Assembly: GCA_902475375.1 (NCBI GenBank)
Contig: CABRZC010000029.1
Span: forward strand, 1-20,862
Direction of reading: 5' to 3'
DNA length: 20,862 nucleotides
From: an uncultured Collinsella sp.
GTDB taxonomy: Bacteria; Actinomycetota; Coriobacteriia; Coriobacteriales; Coriobacteriaceae
The notes beneath the pieces were generated by a model. It ran no database searches, was not told the DNA's origin, and saw only the letters and a program-made list of their open reading frames with translations. Of this stretch, positions 1 to 8,883 are shown one piece after another. Both the position numbers and the translations under genes were made by a program. Each line of letters starts with the position of its first letter. The first letter of the stretch is position 1.

Positions 1-16
1 TTCCCGCCTGCCTATT

Positions 17-239
17 TGTCTCAATCTGTAACAGTAAGAGTCGATTTGCGCGGCTAGATGTTACAGAACGAGACATTGGCCACCCGTCTATCCTTATATC
101 TCAATCTGTAACATCTGGAACCGATTTGGACGGCTACCTGTTACAGATCGAGATCTTTCTGGGACGCCCACCTGTTTGTCTAAATCTGTAACAGGTAGAG
201 GTTCAAAAACCGTCTAGATGTTACAGATCGAGACAAACT
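17..239. repeat. Three-copy, 80-bp-period hairpin repeat array
   Basis: Three related units begin at 17, 97 and 177, exactly 80 bp apart. Each has a left arm like TGTCTCAATCTGTAACA (17-33, 97-113, 177-193) and a right arm like TGTTACAGATCGAGACA (59-75, 139-155, 219-235), about 25 bp apart. The interior also resembles between units (CGATTT then CGGCTA in units 1 and 2). Bases just inside the arms pair better with the neighbouring unit than with their own: the right arm of unit 2 (CTACCTGTTACAGAT, 134-148) is a perfect 15-bp complement of the left arm of unit 3 (ATCTGTAACAGGTAG, 184-198). The array may extend left of the window. It resembles REP/BIME-type intergenic repeats; its function is unknown. 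The units are too divergent and too palindromic for a CRISPR. Confidence 0.85.
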
Positions 240-325
240 ACTGCGGAGTGCCGCCATCGACTGCTACCCTAGGCCCCAACTGATGAATTTGTCCTGATAG
301 GCGCCCTAGAGCGAGATTTCGCGGC

Positions 326-331
326 TACAAT
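326..331 (+). promoter_or_regulatory. Candidate -10 box upstream of prfC
   Basis: TACAAT lies 48 bp before the chosen prfC start, in the 240-378 stretch between the repeat array and the gene. No convincing -35 hexamer stands at the usual spacing, so this is a weak call. Nothing else was recognised between 240 and 378. Confidence 0.35.
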
Positions 332-378
332 AGTGCGGTTACAACGACGTAATGCACTCAATGCAAGAAAGGATCCGC

Positions 379-1992
<1,614 letters not shown>

Positions 1993-1998
1993 CGCATC

Positions 1999-2037
1999 GG
2001 CGCGGTGGCCCTGCGGGGCTGCCGCGCCGTTTGCTTG
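1999..2037 (+). terminator. Probable terminator of prfC
   Basis: GGCGCGG (1999-2005) pairs with CCGCGCC (2022-2028), seven GC-rich bp, followed by GTTTGCTT, a short and impure T-tract. It begins seven bases after the prfC stop codon. Confidence 0.65.
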
Positions 2038-2092
2038 CCTGATGCCGTGTGAGCGGCTATCATACCCACCGTCGTCTCAAGACCGGGGCGTC

Positions 2093-2142
2093 CGAGCAGT
2101 TCGGGTCCGATATCCTGCTCGTTAAACCTAAAACCAAAGGAG
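2093..2142 (+). promoter_or_regulatory. Candidate preQ1-type riboswitch in the VUT transporter leader
   Basis: CGAGCAG (2093-2099) pairs perfectly with CTGCTCG (2115-2121) around a 15-nt loop that starts TTCGGGT. An A-rich tail follows (AAACCTAAAACC, 2124-2135) and runs directly into the AAAGGAG ribosome binding site. GGGT of the loop could pair with ACCT (2126-2129), or GGT with ACC (2133-2135), giving an H-type pseudoknot beside the Shine-Dalgarno, as in class I preQ1 riboswitches. The loop's opening TTC and the A-rich tail also resemble that class. The loop is longer than usual, so this stays a candidate. The downstream gene belongs to the family expected to carry queuosine precursors. Confidence 0.42.
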
Positions 2143-2148
2143 TACATA

Positions 2149-2871
2149 ATGATCAAGAAGGTCATGGAGGACTACAAGGTCCTGTTGCGGAGCATTCCCG
2201 CGGCAACGGTTTCGCTGTTTTTCGTGAGCGTCATCATGATGAACCTGCTGGCCAACAAAGAGCTCATCAGCCTGCCGTATCTGGCACTCGATTGCGGCTT
2301 TGTGGTGAGCTGGGTTTCGTTTTTGTGCCAGGACATGATCTGCAAGCGCTTTGGCGCCAAGGCATCCATCAAAATCTCTATCCTCGCGCTGGCAGTCAAC
2401 CTCGCCGTGAGCCTGTGCTTTTGGGCATGCTCGCTCACGCCTGGCATGTGGGGCGCCTACTACGACACGAGCATGATCGAGGTCAACACTGCCCTTAACG
2501 CCACCATCGGCGGCACCTGGTACGTGGTGCTTGGCTCTTCGCTGGCAATGCTCGTTTCTGCCGTGGTTAACTCCACGCTCAACCAGTCGCTCGGCCGTAT
2601 GCTCAAAAAGAATAACTTTGCGAGCTTTGCCTTCCGCTCCTATGTGTCTACGGGTGTTGGCCAGTTTATCGATAACCTGGTCTTTGCCATTGTGGTGAGC
2701 CACACGTTCTTTGGTTGGACTTGGGTGCAGGTCCTTATGTGCTCGCTGACCGGCGCTGTTGCCGAGCTGCTGTGCGAGGTTTTCCTGAGCCCCGTGGGCT
2801 ACAAGGTCGTGCGTGGCTGGGAGCGTGAGAATGTGGGCGCCGAGTACCTCGAGCGCCACGCAACCGCCTAA
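2149..2871 (+). CDS. VUT-family (YhhQ-like) queuosine precursor transporter
   Basis: This is a 240-residue integral membrane protein with about six hydrophobic segments. Family landmarks are the CQDMICKRFG segment after the second helix and STGVGQFIDNLVF near residue 165-177, both typical of the VUT/YhhQ (DUF165) family, whose members import queuosine precursors such as preQ0 or preQ1 for tRNA modification. AAAGGAG seven bases upstream sets the start at 2149. The SDR gene follows nine bases after the stop, with its ribosome binding site abutting that stop, so the two are cotranscribed. The leader holds a candidate preQ1 riboswitch, which fits the assignment. The exact substrate is inferred from the family. 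Confidence 0.85.
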   Translation: MIKKVMEDYKVLLRSIPAATVSLFFVSVIMMNLLANKELISLPYLALDCGFVVSWVSFLCQDMICKRFGAKASIKISILALAVNLAVSLCFWACSLTPGMWGAYYDTSMIEVNTALNATIGGTWYVVLGSSLAMLVSAVVNSTLNQSLGRMLKKNNFASFAFRSYVSTGVGQFIDNLVFAIVVSHTFFGWTWVQVLMCSLTGAVAELLCEVFLSPVGYKVVRGWERENVGAEYLERHATA

Positions 2872-2880
2872 GGAGCAAGT

Positions 2881-3561
2881 ATGCGGGTTTTGATCACGGG
2901 CGCTTCGGGCGGTATCGGAGCCGCGTGCGTGCAGCGCTTTTTGGACGAGGGCCACGAGGTCGTGGGCTTTGATCTGCTGCCGGCGGCGATCGAACACGAG
3001 CGCTACCGCCATCTGATCGTTGATGTCCGCGAGCCTGACTCGTTTCCAGGCGACCTTGAGCCTCAGGTAATCGTGAACGTTGCCGGTACGCAGGATTCGG
3101 CCGATGACATCGCTGCCAACCTGTGTGGCACCATCAACGTGACCGAGCGCTACGCCTTTGTGGGGGAGGGGCTTGCCGCCAAGCCGGCGCCGGCTATCAA
3201 ATCCGTGGTCAATGTGGGGTCGGCGAGCGGGCATACGGGATCGGAGTTTCCCGCCTATGCCGCCAGCAAGGGTGGCGTTATCGCCTACACCAAAAACCTT
3301 GCAAACCGCCTGGCACCGCAGGCCATCGCCAACAGTGTGGACCCGGGCGGCGTTGTCACGCCGCTCAACCGTTGCGTGATGGAAGACGAACACCTGTGGA
3401 ACCAGATTATGGAGCTCACGCCGCTTAAGCGCTGGGCCACCGCCCAAGAGATCGCCGAGTGGATCTACTTTGTGGGCGTGACCAACCGGTTTATGACCGG
3501 GCAGAGCCTGCTGATCGATGGCGGCGAGGCCGGCCGCACACAATTTATTTGGCCCGAATAG
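2881..3561 (+). CDS. Short-chain dehydrogenase/reductase (SDR) family oxidoreductase
   Basis: This is a 226-residue classical SDR. It has the nucleotide-binding TGASGGIG motif (residues 6-13), NVAG (66-69), catalytic Ser in NVGSASG (about 114-116), and YAASK with Tyr126 and Lys130. The C-terminal LLIDGG is also typical. Asp31 at the end of the second strand suggests NAD preference, an inference. The substrate cannot be read from the sequence: hydroxysteroid, sugar and fatty-acyl SDRs look alike at this level, and it did not resemble the Collinsella 7-beta-HSDH sequence as remembered. AAGGAG overlaps the preceding stop, so it is translated from the same mRNA as the VUT transporter. Confidence 0.9.
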   Translation: MRVLITGASGGIGAACVQRFLDEGHEVVGFDLLPAAIEHERYRHLIVDVREPDSFPGDLEPQVIVNVAGTQDSADDIAANLCGTINVTERYAFVGEGLAAKPAPAIKSVVNVGSASGHTGSEFPAYAASKGGVIAYTKNLANRLAPQAIANSVDPGGVVTPLNRCVMEDEHLWNQIMELTPLKRWATAQEIAEWIYFVGVTNRFMTGQSLLIDGGEAGRTQFIWPE

Positions 3562-3562
3562 G

Positions 3563-3598
3563 AAACGCGCCCGATGGAAAGCCGTCGGGCGCGTTTTT
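3563..3598. terminator. Strong rho-independent terminator between convergent genes
   Basis: AAACGCGCCCGA (3563-3574) and TCGGGCGCGTTT (3585-3596) form a perfect 12-bp stem with a 10-nt loop, ending in TTTTT. It starts two bases after the SDR stop. The A-tract on the left arm lets it also serve the convergent ung gene. Confidence 0.92.
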
Positions 3599-3611
3599 GA
3601 TGTATCGATTT

Positions 3612-4337
3612 TTAGCTGAGGCAAGTCCAGTTGACGGGGGTCGAGCCGTGCTGTTCGAGTAGCCGATTGGCAGCGGAGAAGGGGCGCGATCCCATAAAAG
3701 CGGGGAGTTCTGCCGTGGCACGGTTGGCCGAAAGCGGCGAGGGGTGCGTGGAGGCCAGGCAGAACTTGCCGGTTGCCTTGCCCGCGCCGGTCGCGGCGAG
3801 CTTGCCTTCGACCATCTGCTGGGCAAAGCGGCCCCATGCCAAAAAGACGACCGGCTGGGGCAGCTGGCAGCAGCGTTCGATAACGTAGTCGGTGAGCGCG
3901 CTCCAGCCCAGCTTGGCGTGCGAGTTCGCGGCATGCTCGCGCACGGTGAGCGTAGTGTTGAGGAGCAGGACGCCCTGCAGTGCCCATGGGGTTAGGTCTC
4001 CCGTGGCGGGGATGGGGCAGCCCAGATCGGCTTTGAGCTCCTTATAGATGTTGCGCAGGCTCGGCGGCAACTTGGTTTGCGTCGCTGGGACCGAGAACGA
4101 CAGTCCCATGGCCTGGTTGGGTCCGTGATAGGGGTCTTGACCCAAGATGACAACCTTGACCTGGTCGGCCGGCGTGTAGGCGAGGGCATTGAGGATGTCG
4201 TCTTGTGCCGGGTAGATGGTTTGCTCGGCACGCAAAAGGGCGATGCGCTCGAGCAGCTGGTTCGTAGTGTCACGTACCGGCTGCGGCGCATCGCCCAACC
4301 AAGTTGCTATGTTGTGGTCGCGGGTCGCGGCGTCCAT
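3612..4337 (-). CDS. ung: Uracil-DNA glycosylase, family 1
   Basis: This is a 241-residue enzyme that removes uracil from DNA at the first step of base excision repair. The water-activating motif GQDPYHG is at residues 66-72 (catalytic Asp68), with MGLSFSV just after. The DNA-intercalation motif HPSPLSA is at 198-204 with the catalytic His198. Length matches the family. The start is supported by AAGGAG eight bases upstream (complement of 4341-4347). It is convergent with the SDR gene and downstream of the co-oriented EamA gene, but has its own -10-like box at 4373-4378. Confidence 0.96.
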   Translation of the reverse strand: MDAATRDHNIATWLGDAPQPVRDTTNQLLERIALLRAEQTIYPAQDDILNALAYTPADQVKVVILGQDPYHGPNQAMGLSFSVPATQTKLPPSLRNIYKELKADLGCPIPATGDLTPWALQGVLLLNTTLTVREHAANSHAKLGWSALTDYVIERCCQLPQPVVFLAWGRFAQQMVEGKLAATGAGKATGKFCLASTHPSPLSANRATAELPAFMGSRPFSAANRLLEQHGSTPVNWTCLS

Positions 4338-4372
4338 GGGGCTCCTTTATGGCAGATGCTCTGTTGACATCT

Positions 4373-4378
4373 ATTGTA
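4373..4378 (-). promoter_or_regulatory. Candidate -10 box of ung
   Basis: The minus strand reads TACAAT here, about 36 bases before the ung start. The sequence 4377-4399 also forms a small hairpin (TAAAGGC paired with GCCTTTA), which may be a weak terminator of the upstream EamA gene. No clear -35 box was found. Confidence 0.4.
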
Positions 4379-4425
4379 AAGGCGCACCGGTTGCCTTTAT
4401 GCCACGGCTGTATGAGGAGTGGGGT

Positions 4426-5328
4426 CTACGAGACGTGCTCGGGCGCTCCTGCCATGCGAGCCTGTCCATGTGCGCGGAGGCGCGGAAGCTCGACGGTTGC
4501 CACCATGACGCCGGTGAGGATGAGGGCTGCGCCAAAGAAGGCGATGGGGCTCAGGACCTCGCCGACCAGGAAGAACGAGAAGACGGCGGAGCATACCGGC
4601 TCGAGCGAGAAGGCGAAGCCGGTGGTCTCGGCGGGCACGTGGGGCTGCACGAGCGTCTGGGTGATAAAGCCGTAGGCAGAGCAGATGAGTGCGAGCGCGA
4701 CGACAACGACGATCTCGCTCGGCGTGCTGGGAAGCGTGAAACCGCCAAAGGTGAATGCGGCGATACCCGAGAATAAGCCGCCGAAGCCCAGCTGCCAAAC
4801 GCCCAGGGCCAGCGGGTCGACATCTTCGACAAAGCGCTTCGCCACAATGATATGGCCGGCATAGACAAAAGCGGAGAGCAGCATGATGAGCGCGCCCGGG
4901 TTCAGACTGGTGAAGTCGGCGCCCGAGAGCAGCAACATACCGCAGGTGACGATGGCGGTGCCGACGAGCACTTTGCGCTCGGGGGCACGACGCAGCAGGG
5001 CGGCGTTGGCAAACGGCACGATCACGACCGTCAGGCTCTGCAAAAAGCCGGCGGTGGAGGCGGAGGTGAGGCTGGAGCCCAGGCACATGCAGGTGAGTTC
5101 GGTTGCCATAATGGCGCCGATGATGGCAGCGCGGACCATAAGGTCGCGGTTGATGCGGAAAGCGCGCTTGTGGAAGAGCAGCAGGCAAGCCACAAAGGCG
5201 ATGATGCAGCGCAGCGCAACGATGCTCGTGGCGTTCATACTGTCCATGCCGATCTTCATGAGGGGGTACGAAAAGCCCCATGCGACGGGAACGGAAAATG
5301 AGAGCGCGATTGCTTTTTTGCGATCCAT
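4426..5328 (-). CDS. EamA/DMT-superfamily transporter
   Basis: This is a 300-residue integral membrane protein with about ten hydrophobic helices arranged as two EamA repeats. The first runs from FSVPVAWGFSYPLMKIG, the second from residue about 150 (ALIMLLSAFVYAGHIIVAKRF). The second half ends in a conserved EPVCSAVFSFFLVGE segment, the usual EamA signature near the end of repeat two. Members export amino acids or other small metabolites, but the substrate cannot be told here. AAAGGAG before the ATG at 5328 fixes the start. It is divergent from a LysR regulator across 158 bp, a classic exporter-regulator arrangement. Confidence 0.9.
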   Translation of the reverse strand: MDRKKAIALSFSVPVAWGFSYPLMKIGMDSMNATSIVALRCIIAFVACLLLFHKRAFRINRDLMVRAAIIGAIMATELTCMCLGSSLTSASTAGFLQSLTVVIVPFANAALLRRAPERKVLVGTAIVTCGMLLLSGADFTSLNPGALIMLLSAFVYAGHIIVAKRFVEDVDPLALGVWQLGFGGLFSGIAAFTFGGFTLPSTPSEIVVVVALALICSAYGFITQTLVQPHVPAETTGFAFSLEPVCSAVFSFFLVGEVLSPIAFFGAALILTGVMVATVELPRLRAHGQARMAGAPEHVS

Positions 5329-5486
5329 GGGACTCCTTTTGTTACAGAACGGTTTCGTAAAAAGGATTCTGCTCCCAGATGTGGATGTAGTAAAGCGAAT
5401 GTATCTTCAGTATGATTAAGAAACGCTAATGTTGGCAGAAAAAGCGCTGGCAAAACGTTTTACGGCTGCATTGATGTGGAGGCACG
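5329..5486. promoter_or_regulatory. Divergent EamA/LysR intergenic region
   Basis: This 158-bp AT-richer gap must hold both promoters. TATGAT (5411-5416) is a possible -10 for the LysR gene, with a poor -35 (TAGTAA, 5388-5393, 17 bp away). CAGAA (5345-5349) and TTCTG (5367-5371) form a spaced dyad near the EamA start that could be a LysR-type operator half-site pair. None of these is strong alone. Confidence 0.35.
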
Positions 5487-6353
5487 ATGGCATCGCGGTA
5501 TCAGATTGTTTGTATGGTGGTCGATTGCGGCAGCCTGAAACGCGCGGCGGACGAGTTGGGCTATACGCAAAGTGCAGTGAGCCAGGCCGTCAAGGCGCTC
5601 GAGCGCGAGCTGGGCACCACGCTTATCGAGCGCGGTAAGCAGGGCGTTTCGCTTACGCGCGACGGTAAACAATATCTGCCGTACCTGCGCCAGATTGTGA
5701 CCGCCGAGGCCGAGCTCGAGGGCAAGCGCCAGGAGCTGCTGGGGCTTTCGTCGACCGATATTCGCATCGCGACGTTTACCAACGTGAGTCGTACCGTGCT
5801 GCCGCGTGTGATTCGCGACTTTGGGGCGCTGCACCCGGGCGTACGCTTCACCCTCAAGCAGGGCGATTACACGCGCAACGCTCAATGGGTGCACGATGGC
5901 GTGGTTGATTTTTGTTTTACGGCGCGCGGATTTACCGCTGGGCTCGAGAAGCGCGTGGTCTATCACGACGAGTTGGTGGCATTGTTGCCGGCCGCGCATC
6001 CGCTGGCGGCAAAGGAAAAGGTGACGCTCGCCGACCTGGCGTCCGAGCCGTTTGTACTGTTGGATGAGGGCGAACAGAGTCTGGTGCTCGATGCATTCGC
6101 GGCGCATGGGCTGTCGCCGCACGTGACGAGCGAGGTGACCGACGACTACACCATCATGGCGATGGTGGAGGAGGGCCTAGGCGTGAGCATGCTGTATCGC
6201 CGTACCGTCGAGGGCATGCGGGCCGATATTCGCGTGCGTCCCATCGTGCATGCTCCTTCGCGTGACGTGGTTGCAGCCTGGCGCAGTTGGGACACCATGC
6301 CCATCGCCACGAGGCGCTTTATCGACTATATGAGCTCGCATATTGTCAATTAA
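5487..6353 (+). CDS. LysR-family transcriptional regulator
   Basis: This is a 288-residue regulator. An N-terminal winged HTH (residues 14-45, GSLKRAADELGYTQSAVSQAVKALE in two stretches) is followed by the usual linker helix and a periplasmic-binding-protein-like effector domain from about residue 90 (STDIRIATFTNVS). The effector domain contains the typical HPLA and EGLGVSML motifs. TGGAGG just before the ATG supports the start. It is divergent from the EamA gene, which it most likely controls, and convergent with the MATE gene, ending 27 bp from it. The effector is unknown. Confidence 0.93.
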   Translation: MASRYQIVCMVVDCGSLKRAADELGYTQSAVSQAVKALERELGTTLIERGKQGVSLTRDGKQYLPYLRQIVTAEAELEGKRQELLGLSSTDIRIATFTNVSRTVLPRVIRDFGALHPGVRFTLKQGDYTRNAQWVHDGVVDFCFTARGFTAGLEKRVVYHDELVALLPAAHPLAAKEKVTLADLASEPFVLLDEGEQSLVLDAFAAHGLSPHVTSEVTDDYTIMAMVEEGLGVSMLYRRTVEGMRADIRVRPIVHAPSRDVVAAWRSWDTMPIATRRFIDYMSSHIVN

Positions 6354-6380
6354 TGACTGACGTGGCGTTGAGTGCGGTGT

Positions 6381-7751
6381 TTAGCGGGCTGTCGCTTTGG
6401 CTTGGGTGGCGCGATAGGTGCGTGCCGGGTGGCAGAGTAGTACCGCCACGACCATAAAGAACGCCGTGGTGCCCAGGCTGATAGGGTAGACCATCATGAT
6501 GTTCGCAAAGGTGCGGAAGTGCGGGAACACGCAGAACACCCAATAGAAGCGGATGCCGCAGACGCAGATCATGGTGATGAGGGCGGGCGTGAGCGAGATG
6601 CCAAAGCCGCGCAGGTAGCCTGACATGTTTTCGTAGAACATGCTAAAGGCGTACGCCGGGAAGATCGAGCACACGCGGATATAGCCGATTGAGACGATGT
6701 TGGGATCGCTGTTGAACAGCGACAAGATCTCGCGTCCCAGGCCGACAATAACGATGATCGTGGTGAGCGCGACGATACCGCCTTCGACCAGGCAGACCTT
6801 GAGTGTCTTGGTGCAGCGGTCGATCTGGCGCGCGCCGTGGTTTTGCCCCACAAAGGTGGTGCAAGCCTGGCTAAAGCTGTTGAGCAGGTTGTAGCACACA
6901 TACTCCAGGCTCATGGCAGCGCTGGATGCCGCCATGACCTCGGTGCCCAAGCTGTTGATGGCGGACTGGATGATGATGTTGGCGACGGCAAAGACGGCGC
7001 TTTGGATGCCGGCGGGCAGGCCGATCTTGACGATGCGCTTGAGGGCGACGAGGTCTAAGCCTAAGTCGCGTGGGGTGACGCGGACGACGGAGTCGGTCTT
7101 GAGCAGGCGGATAAAGAGCGTGGCGGCGCTGACGGTGTAGGCGATGGCCGCGCCCGCGACGCCCCAGTGGAGCACGGGAACAAAGATGAGGTCCAGGCCA
7201 ATGTTGAGGACGGTGGACACGGCAAGCGCCTGCAGCGGCATGCGGGTGATGCCGACGGAGCGGAAGATCGCGGCCTCAAAGTTGTAGAGCAAGATCGAGG
7301 GCATGCTGAGCAAAAAGACGCGCAGGTAGAGCGATGCGAGCGGCATGGTTTCGGCAGGAACGTTGAGCGCGGCGAGCATGGGCTCGGCAAAGATCTCGCC
7401 CAGCGCGATGACGACAAAGCCCACGAGTGCCATAAGAATCGAGGTATGGACGGCGCGTTTGACCATGTTCTGATCGTTGCGGCCGATAGCGTTGGCGATG
7501 ACCACATTTGAGCCAAGCGACATGCCGATAAACAGGTTGAGCATAAGGCTGGTAAGCGGAACATTGGAGCCGACCGCCGCCATGGCGAGGGTTCCCTGGT
7601 CGCCCGAGAAATTACCGATGATGACGGTGGCGATGAGGTTCGATAGCTGCTCCAAGATGCTCGTGGCGGCCACGGGGAAGGCGAACAGGGGAATATTGCG
7701 CCATAGCGAGCCGGTAGTCATGTCAATGTGCTTAGATGCGGTATCAGCCAT
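6381..7751 (-). CDS. MATE-family efflux transporter
   Basis: This is a 456-residue protein with about twelve membrane helices in two homologous halves. The N-terminal half holds the MATE-typical FPVAATSILEQLSNLIATVIIG and SLGSNVVIANAIGRND segments, and the second half repeats the pattern (AGIQSAVFAVANIIIQSAIN; CTTFVGQNHGA). Family members export cationic drugs or metabolites using a Na+ or H+ gradient; the substrate is unknown. Only a weak GAGAG ribosome binding site precedes the ATG at 7751, so an internal start at residue 11 (MTTGSLW) is possible. Confidence 0.92.
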   Translation of the reverse strand: MADTASKHIDMTTGSLWRNIPLFAFPVAATSILEQLSNLIATVIIGNFSGDQGTLAMAAVGSNVPLTSLMLNLFIGMSLGSNVVIANAIGRNDQNMVKRAVHTSILMALVGFVVIALGEIFAEPMLAALNVPAETMPLASLYLRVFLLSMPSILLYNFEAAIFRSVGITRMPLQALAVSTVLNIGLDLIFVPVLHWGVAGAAIAYTVSAATLFIRLLKTDSVVRVTPRDLGLDLVALKRIVKIGLPAGIQSAVFAVANIIIQSAINSLGTEVMAASSAAMSLEYVCYNLLNSFSQACTTFVGQNHGARQIDRCTKTLKVCLVEGGIVALTTIIVIVGLGREILSLFNSDPNIVSIGYIRVCSIFPAYAFSMFYENMSGYLRGFGISLTPALITMICVCGIRFYWVFCVFPHFRTFANIMMVYPISLGTTAFFMVVAVLLCHPARTYRATQAKATAR

Positions 7752-7819
7752 ACGCTCTCAATCTCTAATATGCTTTTTCGTGCTTATTTGCGCAGACGAT
7801 GATACTCCTAATACATCCA

Positions 7820-7874
7820 GCCGGCACTTAGGGACGTTCCTTTTCTGCCGGCAGCTGGGGACACTCCTTGTCTC
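7820..7874. repeat. GGGAC-core dyad element between MATE and rlmA
   Basis: GCCGGCA (7820-7826) pairs with TGCCGGC (7846-7852). Inside lies a second near-palindrome, AGGGACGTTCCT (7830-7841). A related GGGGACACTCCTTGTCTC follows at 7857-7874. The core recalls the GGGAC/GTCCC palindromes at 13588, 14804 and 17356, so this is probably another short interspersed repeat. It lies between two divergent genes. Confidence 0.5.
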
Positions 7875-7942
7875 TTCTATGACTAGGTGGGGAAGGCGTG
7901 CGACAATGGTGGGCGTTGTGTTGTTCGCGCTAAGGAGTTGCC

Positions 7943-8758
7943 ATGTTGTTGTGTCCCGTTTGCCATAAGCCGTTGGTGGACGACGAGCGCGGTGCTGCAT
8001 GCGCGGGCGGACACCGGTTTGACCGTGCGCGCGAGGGCTATCTATATCTGCTGCGCTCGTCCAAGAGCGGCGACTCCATGGGCGATCCCAAGTCGCAGGC
8101 GCGCAGCCGTCGTGACTTTCTGAACCGTGGATACTACGCGCCGTTGCGCGATGCGATGGTCGAGCTGGTGCGCGAGCGGGTGTCTGGTCGTGCCGCGTCA
8201 ACGAACTGCCCCATGACGTTGCTCGATATTTGCTGTGGCGAAGGCTACTACACCAGTGCCATGGGCGCGGTTTCGGGCGTGGATGCTTACGGCTTTGACC
8301 TGGGTAAAGAGATGGTGCGCCTGGCTGCCAAGCGCGGCGATGCGACCTACTTCGTGGCCAACATGAAGGACATCCCCGTGGCGGACGGCGCCTTCGATAT
8401 GGTGACCGAGCTCTTCGCTCCCTTTAACGAGCGTGAGTTTGCCCGCGTGCTGGCACCCGAAGGCTCGCTCTACACCGTGGTACCGGGCGCCCGTCATCTG
8501 TTTGGACTCAAGGAGGTGCTCTACGACACGCCATACCTCAATGACGAGAAGCTGCCGAAGACCATCGAGCTCGAGTTAGTCGGAACGCAACGGGTGTCTG
8601 CGAACATTACGCTTCAGACCCAGGCCGACATCGAGGCGGTGTTCCAGATGACGCCGTACTACTACCGCACACGCCCTGCCGACAAAGAGCGCCTGGCAAA
8701 TTTGGACACGCTCCAGACCGATATCGACTTCATCATCGCCGAGTACCGCCACTGCTAA
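7943..8758 (+). CDS. rlmA: 23S rRNA (guanine-N1)-methyltransferase, RlmA family
   Basis: This is a 271-residue SAM-dependent methyltransferase. A zinc site of the form CPVC-x12-C-x3-H (Cys4, Cys7, Cys20, His24) opens the protein, followed by the FDRAREGYLYLL and GDPKSQARSRRDFL segments diagnostic of RlmA. The SAM-binding motif LLDICCGEGYY is at residues 93-103. RlmA(I) methylates G745 and RlmA(II)/TlrB methylates G748 of 23S rRNA; in Gram-positives the RlmA(II) type is expected, which cannot be proved here. AAGGAG seven bases upstream supports the start. The gene ends one base before a hairpin repeat. Confidence 0.9.
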   Translation: MLLCPVCHKPLVDDERGAACAGGHRFDRAREGYLYLLRSSKSGDSMGDPKSQARSRRDFLNRGYYAPLRDAMVELVRERVSGRAASTNCPMTLLDICCGEGYYTSAMGAVSGVDAYGFDLGKEMVRLAAKRGDATYFVANMKDIPVADGAFDMVTELFAPFNEREFARVLAPEGSLYTVVPGARHLFGLKEVLYDTPYLNDEKLPKTIELELVGTQRVSANITLQTQADIEAVFQMTPYYYRTRPADKERLANLDTLQTDIDFIIAEYRHC

Positions 8759-8798
8759 CCTACCAAAAAGGGACAGGTTTATTTTGGCAGGTTTTATC
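8759..8798 (+). repeat. Divergent GGGAC-core hairpin at the rlmA 3' end
   Basis: CCTACCAAAA (8759-8768) pairs with TTTTGGCAGG (8782-8791) at nine of ten positions. The loop carries AGGGACAGG, and TTTTAT follows. The element starts right after the rlmA stop codon, like the palindromes at the ends of three later genes, and could terminate transcription. Confidence 0.6.
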
Positions 8799-8809
8799 TG
8801 GGCAAACGC

Positions 8810-8848
8810 AAAGGGCCGACCGCGGAGATGCGCGATCGGCCCTTTTTA
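8810..8848. terminator. Rho-independent terminator between rlmA and the convergent membrane protein gene
   Basis: AAAGGGCCGA (8810-8819) and TCGGCCCTTT (8836-8845) form a perfect 10-bp stem, continuing into TT for a five-T run. It is suitable for rlmA on the plus strand and probably works in both directions. Confidence 0.88.
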
Positions 8849-8883
8849 GTTGCTTGGCTGCAGAGGTTATGAGAAGCGAGCGC

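Noticed and set aside
17..239. CRISPR array
   Set aside because: Units are palindromic, only partly conserved, with 80-bp period and related rather than unique interiors, and no cas gene is present.
2128..3987. Long open frame on the minus strand (619 codons)
   Set aside because: It lies antisense to the VUT and SDR genes and the start overlaps ung in another frame. It has no family motif and low-complexity His/Arg-rich composition typical of the antisense of GC-rich genes.
5340..5351. TGTTACAGAACG upstream of the EamA gene, matching 12 bases of the 5' array
   Set aside because: There is no second arm or unit structure around it, so a chance match is likely.
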